20,181 nt of DNA from Mobilitalea sp. (GTDB lineage: Bacteria; Bacillota_A; Clostridia; Lachnospirales; Lachnospiraceae). The notes beneath the pieces were generated by a model. That model ran no database searches. It had not been told where the DNA came from and was given only the letters and a program-made list of their open reading frames with translations. The stretch spans positions 1 to 20,181 of the forward strand of contig JARKQP010000459.1 of NCBI GenBank assembly GCA_029974875.1. Direction: 5' to 3'. Positions 8,015 through 15,717 of this stretch are shown in pieces. Each line of letters starts with the position of its first letter. Position 1 is the first letter of the stretch. Made by a program: the position numbers and the translations under genes.

Positions 8015-9394
8015 ATGAAAAACATGACTTTAACCCAGATAGCAGAAGCCTGTGGCGGCACCTTGTATTTCGGGGAGCAGCTTTCAGGGAAAGAAGCTGC
8101 CGGCGTGGTGGTGGATTCCAGACTGGTGAAGGAGGATTATTTATTTATTGCGACGGCCGGTGAACATGTGGATGGCCACGATTTTATCCCCAGTGCCTTT
8201 GAGAAGGGCGCTTTGGCTGTTGTCTGCGAGAAGGCTCCCACTACTTCCGCCCGTCCATACATACTTGTAGATAATAGCTTCACTGCGCTAAAGGAAATTG
8301 CAAAATGGTACCGTATGCAGCTGGATATCAAGGTTGTGGGTATTACCGGAAGTGTGGGTAAGACCAGCACCAAGGAATTTATCAGCAGTGTTCTTGAGCA
8401 GAAATATCAGGTTTTAAAAACCCTGGGTAATTTTAATAACGAAATTGGGCTGCCCTTAACCATACTGGGAATTCAGGACCGGCACCAAATCGCTGTCCTG
8501 GAGATGGGGATCAGTGATTTTGGCGAGATGCACCGCCTCAGTGAAATTGCAAAGCCTGACATCTGCGTGATTACGAATATAGGACAATGCCATCTGGAAA
8601 ACTTAGGCTCCCGGGATGGCATCCTGAAAGCCAAAACGGAAATCTTTGATTTTATGGGGGAGGACGGCAGCGTCTGTGTGAATGGTGATGATGACAAGCT
8701 AATTACCATAACAGAGGTAAAGGGACGCAGGCCATTGCGCTTTGGCCTGGGTTTAGAAAATGATATTTTTGCTACCGGTATCGTTACTCATGGCTTATTG
8801 GGCAGCACCTGTAAAATTCATGTAAATCATGCTGAATTTGAGGTAAGGATCCCCCAGCCAGGCGGGCATATGGTGCTCAATGCCCTTGCTGCTACTGCGG
8901 TAGGTACCTTATTTGATTTGAGCTTTGCAGAAATCACTGCCGGTATTTCCTCCGTTAAAGCCCTGGGCGGAAGAAATAATATCCTTCAAAATAAAAAGTA
9001 CACCATTATTGATGATTGCTACAATGCAAACCCAGTATCCATGAAGGCTGCCATAGACCTGCTGCATATGGCTGATACCAGGAAGGTAGCCATCCTGGGC
9101 GATATGTTTGAACTAGGCAATACCGAAAAGGAGCTTCACAGGGGCATTGGTATTTATGCTGCCTCCGGCAAGGTTGACGTGCTGCTCTGTGTTGGCGCCC
9201 TGTCCTTAAGCATGTATGAGGGAGCCGGCTCCGTAAAGCAGGCTAACCCGGCAGCTCCCCAGCTAAAATATTTTGAAACCCGTGAGGCCTTAATCGAAGC
9301 CTTGCCGGAGATTCTTAAGCAGGACGACACTATATTAGTGAAAGCCTCCCACGGAATGGGCTTTGAGAAGGTTGTCCAGGCCCTGCTTGCATAG
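8015..9394 (+). CDS. murF: UDP-N-acetylmuramoyl-tripeptide--D-alanyl-D-alanine ligase
   Basis: MurF adds the D-Ala-D-Ala made by Ddl to the UDP-MurNAc tripeptide, the last cytoplasmic step of the precursor. The 459 residues show the three Mur-ligase domains: an N-terminal uridine-binding part (DSR at 34-36, GEHVDGHDF), the central P-loop GITGSVGKTSTKE at 109-121 with NFNNEIGLPLT and the EMGISDFGEM segment, and a C-terminal domain containing DDCYNANPVSMKAA and LGDMFELG. The ribosome site AAGGAGG is six bases before the ATG. The pairing with ddl is a common arrangement and the two reactions are consecutive. Confidence 0.97.
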   Translation: MKNMTLTQIAEACGGTLYFGEQLSGKEAAGVVVDSRLVKEDYLFIATAGEHVDGHDFIPSAFEKGALAVVCEKAPTTSARPYILVDNSFTALKEIAKWYRMQLDIKVVGITGSVGKTSTKEFISSVLEQKYQVLKTLGNFNNEIGLPLTILGIQDRHQIAVLEMGISDFGEMHRLSEIAKPDICVITNIGQCHLENLGSRDGILKAKTEIFDFMGEDGSVCVNGDDDKLITITEVKGRRPLRFGLGLENDIFATGIVTHGLLGSTCKIHVNHAEFEVRIPQPGGHMVLNALAATAVGTLFDLSFAEITAGISSVKALGGRNNILQNKKYTIIDDCYNANPVSMKAAIDLLHMADTRKVAILGDMFELGNTEKELHRGIGIYAASGKVDVLLCVGALSLSMYEGAGSVKQANPAAPQLKYFETREALIEALPEILKQDDTILVKASHGMGFEKVVQALLA

Positions 9395-9402
9395 CAAACA
9401 GC

Positions 9403-9503
9403 AAGAGGGTGTTGCAAAACAGAAAAAACATACCATATATTGCAGATATCAGAGGATAATCCTGTAATATATGGTATAGATTTTCTTTTTGCAACACCCT
9501 CTT
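9403..9503. mobile_element. MITE-like 101 bp inverted repeat after murF
   Basis: The left arm (9403-9445) and right arm (9462-9503) are near-perfect complements over about 42 bases, with outer ends AAGAGGGTGTTGCAAAA and TTTTGCAACACCCTCTT and an inner CATACCATATATT/AATATATGGTATAG match. The loop is about 16 bases. There is no internal gene. GGGTGTTGCAAAA-type ends resemble insertion-sequence terminal repeats, hence the MITE call, which is inference. I see no clear target-site duplication. As RNA it would be a very stable hairpin followed by ATTATTTT and probably ends the ddl-murF transcript. Confidence 0.65.
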
Positions 9504-9611
9504 ATTATTTTCAGGCTTCCCATCCCGATAGGGGATGATATCTACATTCCTGCATACATTTGAAAGCTCGTCATATACTTGTAGAAACTGCTGTTTGGAG
9601 CGAATATAGCT

Positions 9612-10928
9612 ATGATCGAGATTATTAAGGTGTTCAATAATTTTCTCTGGGGCATTCCACTTCCTGTCCTTCTGTTCGGAACCCATATTTACTTTACCAT
9701 ACATCTAAAAGGTGTCCAAAAGCATATCCCAAAGGCAATTAAATTATCCGTAATACCGGATAAGGGTGCGGAGGGCGACTTAAGCGGCTTTGCTTCTATG
9801 TCCGCCCTGCTTGCCGCAACAATAGGGACGGGTAATATTGTCGGGATCTCCACGGCTATCGCCTTAGGCGGCCCGGGTGCTATTTTCTGGTGCTGGCTGA
9901 CGGGAATCTTAGGGATGGCAACCACTTATGCTGAATGCTACCTCGGCGTCCTCTACCGCAGAAAGACCTCCGATGGCACCTTTATCGGAGGCCCTATGTA
10001 TGCCCTGGAATATGGCTTGAATAAGAAATGGCTTGCCGTAATATTCTGTATCCTTACCCTGATTGCCTCTTATGGCGTAGGCTGCTCCACCCAGGCACGT
10101 GCTGTTACGGAAACGGCGAAAACCTTATGGAACCTGCCGGAATTTGCCGTCGGCATGATCATTGCCGTCCTGGTCGGCCTGGTCATTATTGGTGGGGTTA
10201 AGTCCATCGGTAAAATCTGCAGCAGGCTGGTACCTGCCATGGGTATCTTCTATATTGTTGCCTGCCTGGTTCTGCTGGCAATCAACCTAAAATACATACT
10301 GCCGGCCATCAGTCTGATACTCCAGTCTGCCTTCGTTCCTGGCCAGCTTCCCGCTGCCGTTGCCGGGGGCTTTATCGGAAGCACGATCCGTTCAGCCGCC
10401 AGGTATGGTATTGCCCGGGGTCTCTTTACCAACGAAGCAGGCTTAGGCACTGCTGCCATAGCCTCTGCCGGTGCCCAAACCTCCCACCCCTCCAGGCAGG
10501 CACTGATCTCCATGAGCGCCACCTTCTGGGATACTGTTGTAATCTGTGCCGTTACAGGCCTTGTTATTGTTACAAACCTCCTTAAAAACCCGTCCTCCGT
10601 AAAGGGCTATTCCTTTGCCGAGTTCACTACCGCCGCATTTTCAACGATCCCGATGGGAAATGTCCTGCTGGGATTATCCCTGATTGCCTTTGCCACCGCC
10701 ACCCTCATCGGTTGGTCCTATTTCGGAGAAAAAGCGGTAGAATACCTATTCGGGAAAAGTGGAATAAGTACCTACCGCATCTGCTATATTGTTATGATAT
10801 TTGTCGGCTCCATCATGTCCCTGGAGCTGGTATGGGAAATGACTGACCTGGTTAACGCTTTTATGGCACTTCCGAATCTTTTATGCTTATTCCTCTTAAG
10901 AAAACAGATCCAGCCCTACAAAAGATAA
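9612..10928 (+). CDS. AGCS-family sodium:amino-acid (alanine/glycine) symporter
   Basis: A 438-residue integral membrane protein of the alanine/glycine:cation symporter family (AgcS/AlsT/DagA type), importing small neutral amino acids with sodium. Recognisable family blocks are the N-terminal NNFLWGIPLPVLLFGTHIYF, the ATIGTGNIVGISTAIALGGPGAIFW region, the signature GGPMYALEYGL, and RYGIARGLFTNEAGLGTAA. About ten hydrophobic segments are visible. The substrate cannot be told from sequence; alanine would fit the neighbouring D-Ala-using genes, but that is context only. The start ATG has a modest GGAG 12 bases upstream. The gene lies 217 bp after murF, beyond the hairpin element, so a separate promoter is likely, though I see none that is convincing. 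Confidence 0.93.
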   Translation: MIEIIKVFNNFLWGIPLPVLLFGTHIYFTIHLKGVQKHIPKAIKLSVIPDKGAEGDLSGFASMSALLAATIGTGNIVGISTAIALGGPGAIFWCWLTGILGMATTYAECYLGVLYRRKTSDGTFIGGPMYALEYGLNKKWLAVIFCILTLIASYGVGCSTQARAVTETAKTLWNLPEFAVGMIIAVLVGLVIIGGVKSIGKICSRLVPAMGIFYIVACLVLLAINLKYILPAISLILQSAFVPGQLPAAVAGGFIGSTIRSAARYGIARGLFTNEAGLGTAAIASAGAQTSHPSRQALISMSATFWDTVVICAVTGLVIVTNLLKNPSSVKGYSFAEFTTAAFSTIPMGNVLLGLSLIAFATATLIGWSYFGEKAVEYLFGKSGISTYRICYIVMIFVGSIMSLELVWEMTDLVNAFMALPNLLCLFLLRKQIQPYKR

Positions 10929-10991
10929 GCTTCATCCACGGCCCGGCCTGATTTCCCAAAAGAAATCCACATCCTGGCCATGTCCTGTTGA

Positions 10992-11549
10992 TTATTTATA
11001 ATGCCCGAATTGGATGGCCTTCGCAAGCTCTGTTGCCTTTGCTTTCCCTGCCAGATCTTCAATAACCGCTAAGGAAAAGTCAATTGCTGTCCCCATTCCC
11101 TTGGAGGTTATGATATCCCCGTCGGCCACTACTGCTTCATCCTTTACCTTGGCTCCTAATAATTCCTTCTCATAGCCGGGATAGCAGGTTGCACATTTAT
11201 CCTGTAATAAGCCCTTGGAGCCAAGTACGCTTGGGGCGGCACAGATGGCGGCCAGCTTTTTGCCCCTGGCCCGGTAATCCTTCAGCAATGCATCCAGTCC
11301 CGCATGCTCCTTAAGGTTTTTTGTACCTGGCATACCGCCCGGCAGAACCAGCATATCGCCATCCGTAAAATCTGCCTCTTCGAATAATACATCCGTCTTT
11401 GATGTGATCTGATGTGAGCCTGTTACGAATAAATCTCCCGTAACCGATACCATTTGTATGTCTATATTTGCTCTCCTTAGGAGATCTACTACGGTTAAGC
11501 CCTCAATTTCTTCATATCCATTTGCCAGAAAAATATATACCTTCGCCAT
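10992..11549 (-). CDS. DJ-1/PfpI family protein (YajL/ThiJ type)
   Basis: A 185-residue class I glutamine amidotransferase-like protein. The nucleophile is Cys103 in AAICAAPSVLG, with the conserved Glu16 in GYEEIEG and the LPGGMPG loop at 69-75, a pattern typical of the DJ-1/YajL subgroup linked to oxidative or carbonyl stress and protein repair. The exact biochemical activity of such proteins is disputed and cannot be assigned here. The ATG has AAGGAAGG upstream. A good promoter lies at 11581-11609. It is convergent with the AGCS gene; the 63 bp between them has no clear terminator. Confidence 0.92.
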   Translation of the reverse strand: MAKVYIFLANGYEEIEGLTVVDLLRRANIDIQMVSVTGDLFVTGSHQITSKTDVLFEEADFTDGDMLVLPGGMPGTKNLKEHAGLDALLKDYRARGKKLAAICAAPSVLGSKGLLQDKCATCYPGYEKELLGAKVKDEAVVADGDIITSKGMGTAIDFSLAVIEDLAGKAKATELAKAIQFGHYK

Positions 11550-11580
11550 ACTGATCCTTCCTTTCGTATCTTTTTCCTTT

Positions 11581-11609
11581 ATTATATAGTTCTTTTATAT
11601 TTAAATCAA
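11581..11609 (-). promoter_or_regulatory. Sigma-A promoter of the DJ-1 gene
   Basis: On the minus strand TTGATT (11609-11604) and TATAAT (11586-11581) are spaced by 17 bp; the -10 is perfect. The start codon is about 32 bases downstream of the -10. Confidence 0.75.
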
Positions 11610-11628
11610 TCCAGGAATACTATCCCCA

Positions 11629-13332
11629 TCAATCAATTACCAGGTTAGCTACACCTACGTTCTTTAAGGTTACCTGCGGCTTGCAGGCTACACGTCCCCT
11701 GCCGCGCCTGATCGGGCAGATTTCTAAAATATAAAAATCATCGTAGGGAACATGGAATTCGAAGCAGCCACAGCATGAAACCGTTGTCCTGCGGACCATA
11801 TCCCTATAAGCACCGCATCTACGGTATAGCTTCACTTCCCAATTATGGTTTGAGCGGCAGCTGCAGCCCCAGATGCACCCAAAGATTACTCCCGGAGTAA
11901 CTAAACACTCTTCGCACTCCTCTTCCGGGCAAGGAACCGTGATGGAAATCGGATTAATCTCTATCCTGGTCGGTGTCTCCTGGCATGGAGGGCAGGGTGG
12001 ACAAGGCTTTTGTTCAGGGCAAGGCGGGCAAGGTCTTGGCTCCGGACAAGGTCTTGGTTCCGGACAAGGCTGTACTTCAGGGCAAGGTGGACAAGGCTGT
12101 GGGATTGGCCTTGGTGGCGGGGTTGGCCTCGGCGGCGGGGTTGGCCTTGGCGGTGGTGTCGGCGTTGGCGGCGGGGTTGGCCTTGGTGGCGGCGTCGGCC
12201 TCGGCGGTGGTGTCGGCGTTGGCGGTGGCGTCGGCCTTGGCGGCGGCATCGGTGCTGGTGGCGGTGTCGGTGCCGGTGGTGGCGTCGGTGCCGGTGGTGG
12301 CGTCGGTGCTACCTCTTCACGGCACTGCACACCTCCTACAAACGGATTTAGATGGAACTCAAATCCACTCGTCGCCGCAACTGCAAAGGCTCCTAATGCT
12401 GCATTTCCGCTGACGGTTCCTCCTGTCGGATGTGCATGGTACATGGATCTTGGAGCGAGAATACTGCCCCAGATTGCTGCAGGTACCTCCATATAAATAT
12501 TATCGGCGTCCTCAAAGACATATAATGTATTCCCGGCCTGGTTTTCCCTTCCCCATAAACCGTATTGGATATGGGCGTTGTTCCCCGTTCGGAATATAAC
12601 AATTCCCAAGCTTCCTGCCGGAGTCTCAAAACGAATCTCTTTATTCAGGATTCCATTAGGCCGGACATCAACGACAAAGACGTTCTGTCTTGGATCCGTC
12701 CCCCGAAGAATCCATTCATGGTAATGCTCCGTTACCGTACCATTGGGACTAAGTGCAAGAATACACCTAAAAAACTCCATTATGCTGTTCTGCGCTTCGG
12801 AAAAGAAGCCGCCTACATCTGCATTTACTCTGCTTGCCGGAATATAACGGGGCACATCATAGCTGGATATTGCAAAGTGGTCGCCCCTGTCACTGGGTCT
12901 CCAATACCTGCTCCCTCCATTTGCCTGATAAAGCTCCATCAATTCCTGTTCCTGGTTAGCCTCTCCGTTTTTCCCCACCATATAGGTGCTTCCTTTTGCT
13001 GCATTGAAGTTTCCTCCTGCAACGACATGGCCGATTACAACAAGGGGCCCCTGCATCGCTACATTTCTTCCTACTAAAAATCTTACCAGGTCAGGGCTAT
13101 ATCCCGTACCTGCCAATTGTCTATTGCTTCCGTATGCAAGGCTAAGGCCCCGTGAGCTTACAAAATCTCCGCCCACTGCCATTGCTCCCTGTGTATCTAC
13201 AATATTATTTGCATTACCAAATATGATTGCGTTGAAGTTAGAAGCCGTGCCAAAAGGTTGGCCTACAACATCATACCATTGTATATCATCATAGGGAATT
13301 CCTGCGTAATTATTTTGGCTATTCCGTAACAT
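11629..13332 (-). CDS. Choice-of-anchor-A domain protein with Pro-hexapeptide stalk and Cys-rich end
   Basis: 567 residues from the ATG at 13332, chosen because AAGGAGG lies five bases upstream; the frame is open to a TTG at 13377 without a ribosome site. Residues 1-340 resemble the choice-of-anchor-A domain (beta-rich, FNAIIFGNANN, AMAVGGDFVSS, VVIGHVVAGGNFN, WGSILAPRS). Residues 343-408 are eleven hexapeptides of the form P[TM]PPP[ART]. Residues 409-450 alternate Pro and Cys with nine cysteines. Residues 453-567 hold twelve more cysteines and a segment resembling a transthyretin/Cna-B-like fold (WEVKLYRR... CFEFHVPYDDFYILEI). No signal peptide, sortase motif or membrane segment is visible, unlike many relatives. 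A spore coat/exosporium or other cross-linked surface layer role is inference. Confidence 0.8.
   Translation of the reverse strand: MLRNSQNNYAGIPYDDIQWYDVVGQPFGTASNFNAIIFGNANNIVDTQGAMAVGGDFVSSRGLSLAYGSNRQLAGTGYSPDLVRFLVGRNVAMQGPLVVIGHVVAGGNFNAAKGSTYMVGKNGEANQEQELMELYQANGGSRYWRPSDRGDHFAISSYDVPRYIPASRVNADVGGFFSEAQNSIMEFFRCILALSPNGTVTEHYHEWILRGTDPRQNVFVVDVRPNGILNKEIRFETPAGSLGIVIFRTGNNAHIQYGLWGRENQAGNTLYVFEDADNIYMEVPAAIWGSILAPRSMYHAHPTGGTVSGNAALGAFAVAATSGFEFHLNPFVGGVQCREEVAPTPPPAPTPPPAPTPPPAPMPPPRPTPPPTPTPPPRPTPPPRPTPPPTPTPPPRPTPPPRPTPPPRPIPQPCPPCPEVQPCPEPRPCPEPRPCPPCPEQKPCPPCPPCQETPTRIEINPISITVPCPEEECEECLVTPGVIFGCIWGCSCRSNHNWEVKLYRRCGAYRDMVRRTTVSCCGCFEFHVPYDDFYILEICPIRRGRGRVACKPQVTLKNVGVANLVID
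12109..12306 (-). repeat. 18 bp tandem repeat encoding PTPPPx hexapeptides
   Basis: Eleven in-frame 18 bp units encode residues 343-408 of the CAA-domain protein. The last residue alternates among Ala, Arg and Thr, and one unit has Met for Thr. The array is GC-rich compared with the flanks. Its complement produces long glycine-rich open frames on the plus strand that are not genes. Copy number is likely to vary between strains. Confidence 0.9.
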
Positions 13333-13414
13333 ACTACCTCCTTGAAAGTAAAAGGCTTCATGAATGCTATCTCTCAATTCAGTTTATTCAACTAACTGTT
13401 ATCAGGTAACAAAC

Positions 13415-13440
13415 ATTCGTATGACGAAATATTACATATT
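13415..13440 (-). promoter_or_regulatory. Possible mother-cell (sigma-E/K-like) promoter of the CAA gene
   Basis: On the minus strand CATACGAAT (13423-13415) resembles a sigma-E or sigma-K -10 element, with an AATA-type element 13 bases upstream. It is about 83 bases before the start codon. The match is loose and I see no good sigma-A promoter in the gap. Tentative. Confidence 0.25.
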
Positions 13441-13466
13441 TATACACGCCCACTCCTGATTTGACA

Positions 13467-13501
13467 AAAGGCCACTGTTTCGGTTCCATACAGTGGCCTT
13501 T
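13467..13501 (-). terminator. Terminator of the ktr operon
   Basis: AAAGGCCACTGT pairs with ACAGTGGCCTTT over a perfect 12 bp with an 11-base loop, followed on the minus strand by TTTT-rich sequence. It lies 24 bases after the stop of the distal ktrA gene. Confidence 0.9.
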
Positions 13502-13525
13502 GGGCTTATATTTTTAATCTAATTC

Positions 13526-14194
13526 CTATTTTACCAGGAAATTTTCGAATTTTTTTATATGGTCTTTCTTTCCGATGACAACCACAATATCGTTCTCATT
13601 CAGTACCATTTCCGGAGTAATCTCCGTTGTGGTGGTATCCTTGCGCTGTAAAGCAATGATATTTAAGTTAAACTTTTTTCTCAGGCTTGCCTGGAGTACA
13701 GTCTGGCCTGCAAGCCTTGAGGTCAGCTTAAGCTCCGTAATCGTAATATCGTTATTTAATGATATATAATCCATAACCCGGGAGGCCAGCAGACGGTTCG
13801 CCAGCCGGAGGGCCATATCCCTCTCCGGATAAATAACCTCGGCTCCAATCTTATCCAGGATCTTCCCATGCTCAGGGCTAATCGCTTTTGCTATGACCCG
13901 GTCCACTCCCATGCTGATCACATTCAAGGTAATTAAAATACTGGCATCCACCTTTTCACCGATGCAGACGATAACATTCCTGCAGTGCTGGATACCGGCT
14001 TCCATTAGCGCCTCCTTGGTCAGTTCGTTAACAACAAAGGCATTATCTGTCCAGTGCCTGATCTGCCTGATTTTATTTTCACTGCTGTCAAGCACCAGTA
14101 CCTCCTTTTTTGCCTCTGCCAGGCTGGTTGCAAGTGAATAACCAAAACGCCCAAGGCCTATGACACCAAATTCATATCTCACTTTATGGTTCAT
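13526..14194 (-). CDS. Potassium uptake regulatory subunit KtrA/TrkA, second copy
   Basis: A 222-residue cytoplasmic gating protein: an RCK_N Rossmann domain (GVIGLGRFGYSLA at about 10-22, nucleotide-binding acidic end LVLDSSE) followed by an RCK_C domain from about residue 140. RCK_N domains bind NAD(H) or adenine nucleotides and gate KtrB; RCK_C domains of some KtrA proteins bind c-di-AMP, which is family knowledge only. It is a clear paralogue of the product of 15718-16389, sharing the frame EFGVIGLGRFG and the PE-DMA-RLA-L segment. The ATG has GGGAGG five bases upstream, and that ribosome site is part of the first unit of a tandem repeat. It is the last gene of the ktr operon. Confidence 0.93.
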   Translation of the reverse strand: MNHKVRYEFGVIGLGRFGYSLATSLAEAKKEVLVLDSSENKIRQIRHWTDNAFVVNELTKEALMEAGIQHCRNVIVCIGEKVDASILITLNVISMGVDRVIAKAISPEHGKILDKIGAEVIYPERDMALRLANRLLASRVMDYISLNNDITITELKLTSRLAGQTVLQASLRKKFNLNIIALQRKDTTTTEITPEMVLNENDIVVVIGKKDHIKKFENFLVK

Positions 14195-14199
14195 CCAAT

Positions 14200-14205
14200 C
14201 CTCCC
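14200..14205 (-). promoter_or_regulatory. Ribosome binding site of the second ktrA, inside a repeat unit
   Basis: GGGAGG on the minus strand, five bases before the ATG at 14194. It can pair with CCTCC (14216-14212) seven bases upstream, so the site could be hidden in its own small hairpin. Confidence 0.75.
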
Positions 14206-14335
14206 GTCTTTGGAGGATTTGTCCTCCTATCTTTGGAGGATTTACCTCCTATCTTTGGAGGATTTTCCTCCTGTCTCTGGAGGATTTACCCTCCTGCCTT
14301 TAGAGGCTTTGTCCTACTGTTCTTGGAGTATCTGT
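14200..14335 (-). repeat. Six tandem 22-23 bp units, most with SD-like motif and its complement
   Basis: Unit starts at 14200, 14223, 14245, 14267, 14290 and 14313. The plus-strand consensus is CCTCCTATCTTTGGAGGATTT. On the minus (mRNA) strand units 1-4 read CCTCC, a 6-7 base loop, then GGAGG, so each can fold into a short stem that holds a Shine-Dalgarno-like motif. Unit 5 has one stem mismatch and unit 6 is degraded to CCTACT/GGAGT; it abuts the stop of the CNNM gene at 14337. The block fills the whole gap between that gene and the second ktrA. Confidence 0.9.
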
Positions 14336-14336
14336 C

Positions 14337-15668
14337 CTACTCCTCCTCTTCCTTTTTGCCAATATATAGCTTTACTTTCTCTATCCTCTTATGCTTTACA
14401 CTCTCAATTTTAAACACTAAATGTTCTATTTCAATTGTCCTGTCCTCATTCTCCAATGGAATCGCCCCTAAATGATCGATTAAAAAGCCTGATACGGTAT
14501 CATAATTATCAGAGAATAAATTCAGGTCCAATTTATTATTCAATTCATCAATACTTGTTAAGCCGTCAATAATATAAGTAGCATCATCTATTTTCTTGAT
14601 CTTTGCATAGACCGGATCATACTCATCCTCAATATCGCCCATAACCTCCTCAACCAAGTCTTCCATGGTCACGATACCTGCAAACCCACCATACTCATCA
14701 ATCAATATTGCAATCTGCTTCTTCGACTGCTGGAGTTCCCTGAAAAGATCCTTAATAATCTTACTTTCCGGCACCAGATAGGGCTTTTTCATAATATTTT
14801 GAATATCCACATTCAGATAGCCGTCCTTAACTGCTGCTTTTAGGAAATCCTTGATGTAGAGCATACCTACAATATTATCGATATCCTCCTCATAGACCGG
14901 AATCCTTGTAAACTTTGTCTTCATCAGGTCTTCCATATATTCTTCCTTCGGTGCCGTCAGGTCTATGGCAAATACATTAATTCGGGGCGTCATGATCTCC
15001 TTTGCCATCTTTTCATCAAATTCCATGATGGAATTGATCATTTCCTTTTCCTTGCGGTTTAATACACCCTGGGCCTGCCCCTCATTCACCAGTGAAATCA
15101 GTTCTTCCCTGGACAGGATCTCTTCCGTATTGCCCTCCTTTATGCCAAAGGGCAGGGTTACCACATTCGTTGAAAAGGTCAACAGCTTGATAAAGGGAGA
15201 TGCCACCTTGGACACTGCCTTAATCGGTCCGACACAGAACATACTGATGGACTCAGGCTTTTGCATCGCGATTTTCTTGGGAACCAGCTCACCAAGTACC
15301 AGGGTAACATAGGACAACAGTAAGGTAATTGATATTAATGCTACCTGCCCGCTGTAGGGAATATTATGGTTTGCCAGCCACACCCCTAAAGGATCGGATA
15401 ACCCGGAGGCAGCGGATGCACTCGAGAAAAATCCGGCCAGGGTAATGGCAACCTGTATCGTGGAAAGGAACTTTGTCGGTTCCTCTAAAAACTTTTGTAC
15501 CAATCTTGCATTTTTATTGCCTTCCTCAGCATATCTTCTGATCTTCGTCTTATTTGACGAGACCATTGCCATTTCAGCACAGGAAAAAAATGCGTTGGTT
15601 AACGTTAGTATCAGCAGTATAATTATTTGACCAAGTATATTATTCGTATCAGGGTCTGTATCATCCAT
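14337..15668 (-). CDS. CNNM/HlyC-CorC family membrane protein with CBS domain pair
   Basis: 443 residues: an N-terminal DUF21/CNNM membrane domain (about 1-200, with LILTLTNAFFSCAEMAMVSSNKTKI and the LGELVPKKIAMQ signature), two CBS domains (about 215-340, IMTPRINVFAIDL and the acidic DEYGGFAGIVTMEDLVEEVMGDIEDEYD block), and a C-terminal transporter-associated domain. Relatives such as YhdP/MpfA and CorC affect magnesium export or tolerance; older databases call them hemolysins. The ATG has GGAGGA upstream. Its place between two ktrA genes in one operon suggests joint control of magnesium and potassium, which is inference. The C terminus ends in EEEE, encoded by GAG codons that merge into the following repeat array. 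Confidence 0.92.
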   Translation of the reverse strand: MDDTDPDTNNILGQIIILLILTLTNAFFSCAEMAMVSSNKTKIRRYAEEGNKNARLVQKFLEEPTKFLSTIQVAITLAGFFSSASAASGLSDPLGVWLANHNIPYSGQVALISITLLLSYVTLVLGELVPKKIAMQKPESISMFCVGPIKAVSKVASPFIKLLTFSTNVVTLPFGIKEGNTEEILSREELISLVNEGQAQGVLNRKEKEMINSIMEFDEKMAKEIMTPRINVFAIDLTAPKEEYMEDLMKTKFTRIPVYEEDIDNIVGMLYIKDFLKAAVKDGYLNVDIQNIMKKPYLVPESKIIKDLFRELQQSKKQIAILIDEYGGFAGIVTMEDLVEEVMGDIEDEYDPVYAKIKKIDDATYIIDGLTSIDELNNKLDLNLFSDNYDTVSGFLIDHLGAIPLENEDRTIEIEHLVFKIESVKHKRIEKVKLYIGKKEEEE

Positions 15669-15717
15669 GTTTCTTTCCTTCCTCCATTAATTCGGATGCA
15701 GATGGAATATCTTTTTC

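Noticed and set aside
9330..9704. Minus-strand open frame of 124 codons across the murF end, the inverted repeat and the AGCS start, looking vaguely like a transposase fragment
   Set aside because: It overlaps two confident plus-strand genes, passes straight through the palindrome, has no ribosome site and no recognisable motif. Its hydrophilic part is the complement of a membrane segment.
11873..12496. Long glycine-rich plus-strand open frames (GGVGLGGG repeats)
   Set aside because: They are the exact complement of the proline-hexapeptide repeat in the CAA protein, where stop codons are absent by composition. No ribosome site.
14200..14335. CRISPR array
   Set aside because: Units of 22-23 bp abut directly with no unique spacers, and there are no cas genes. 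This is a simple tandem repeat.
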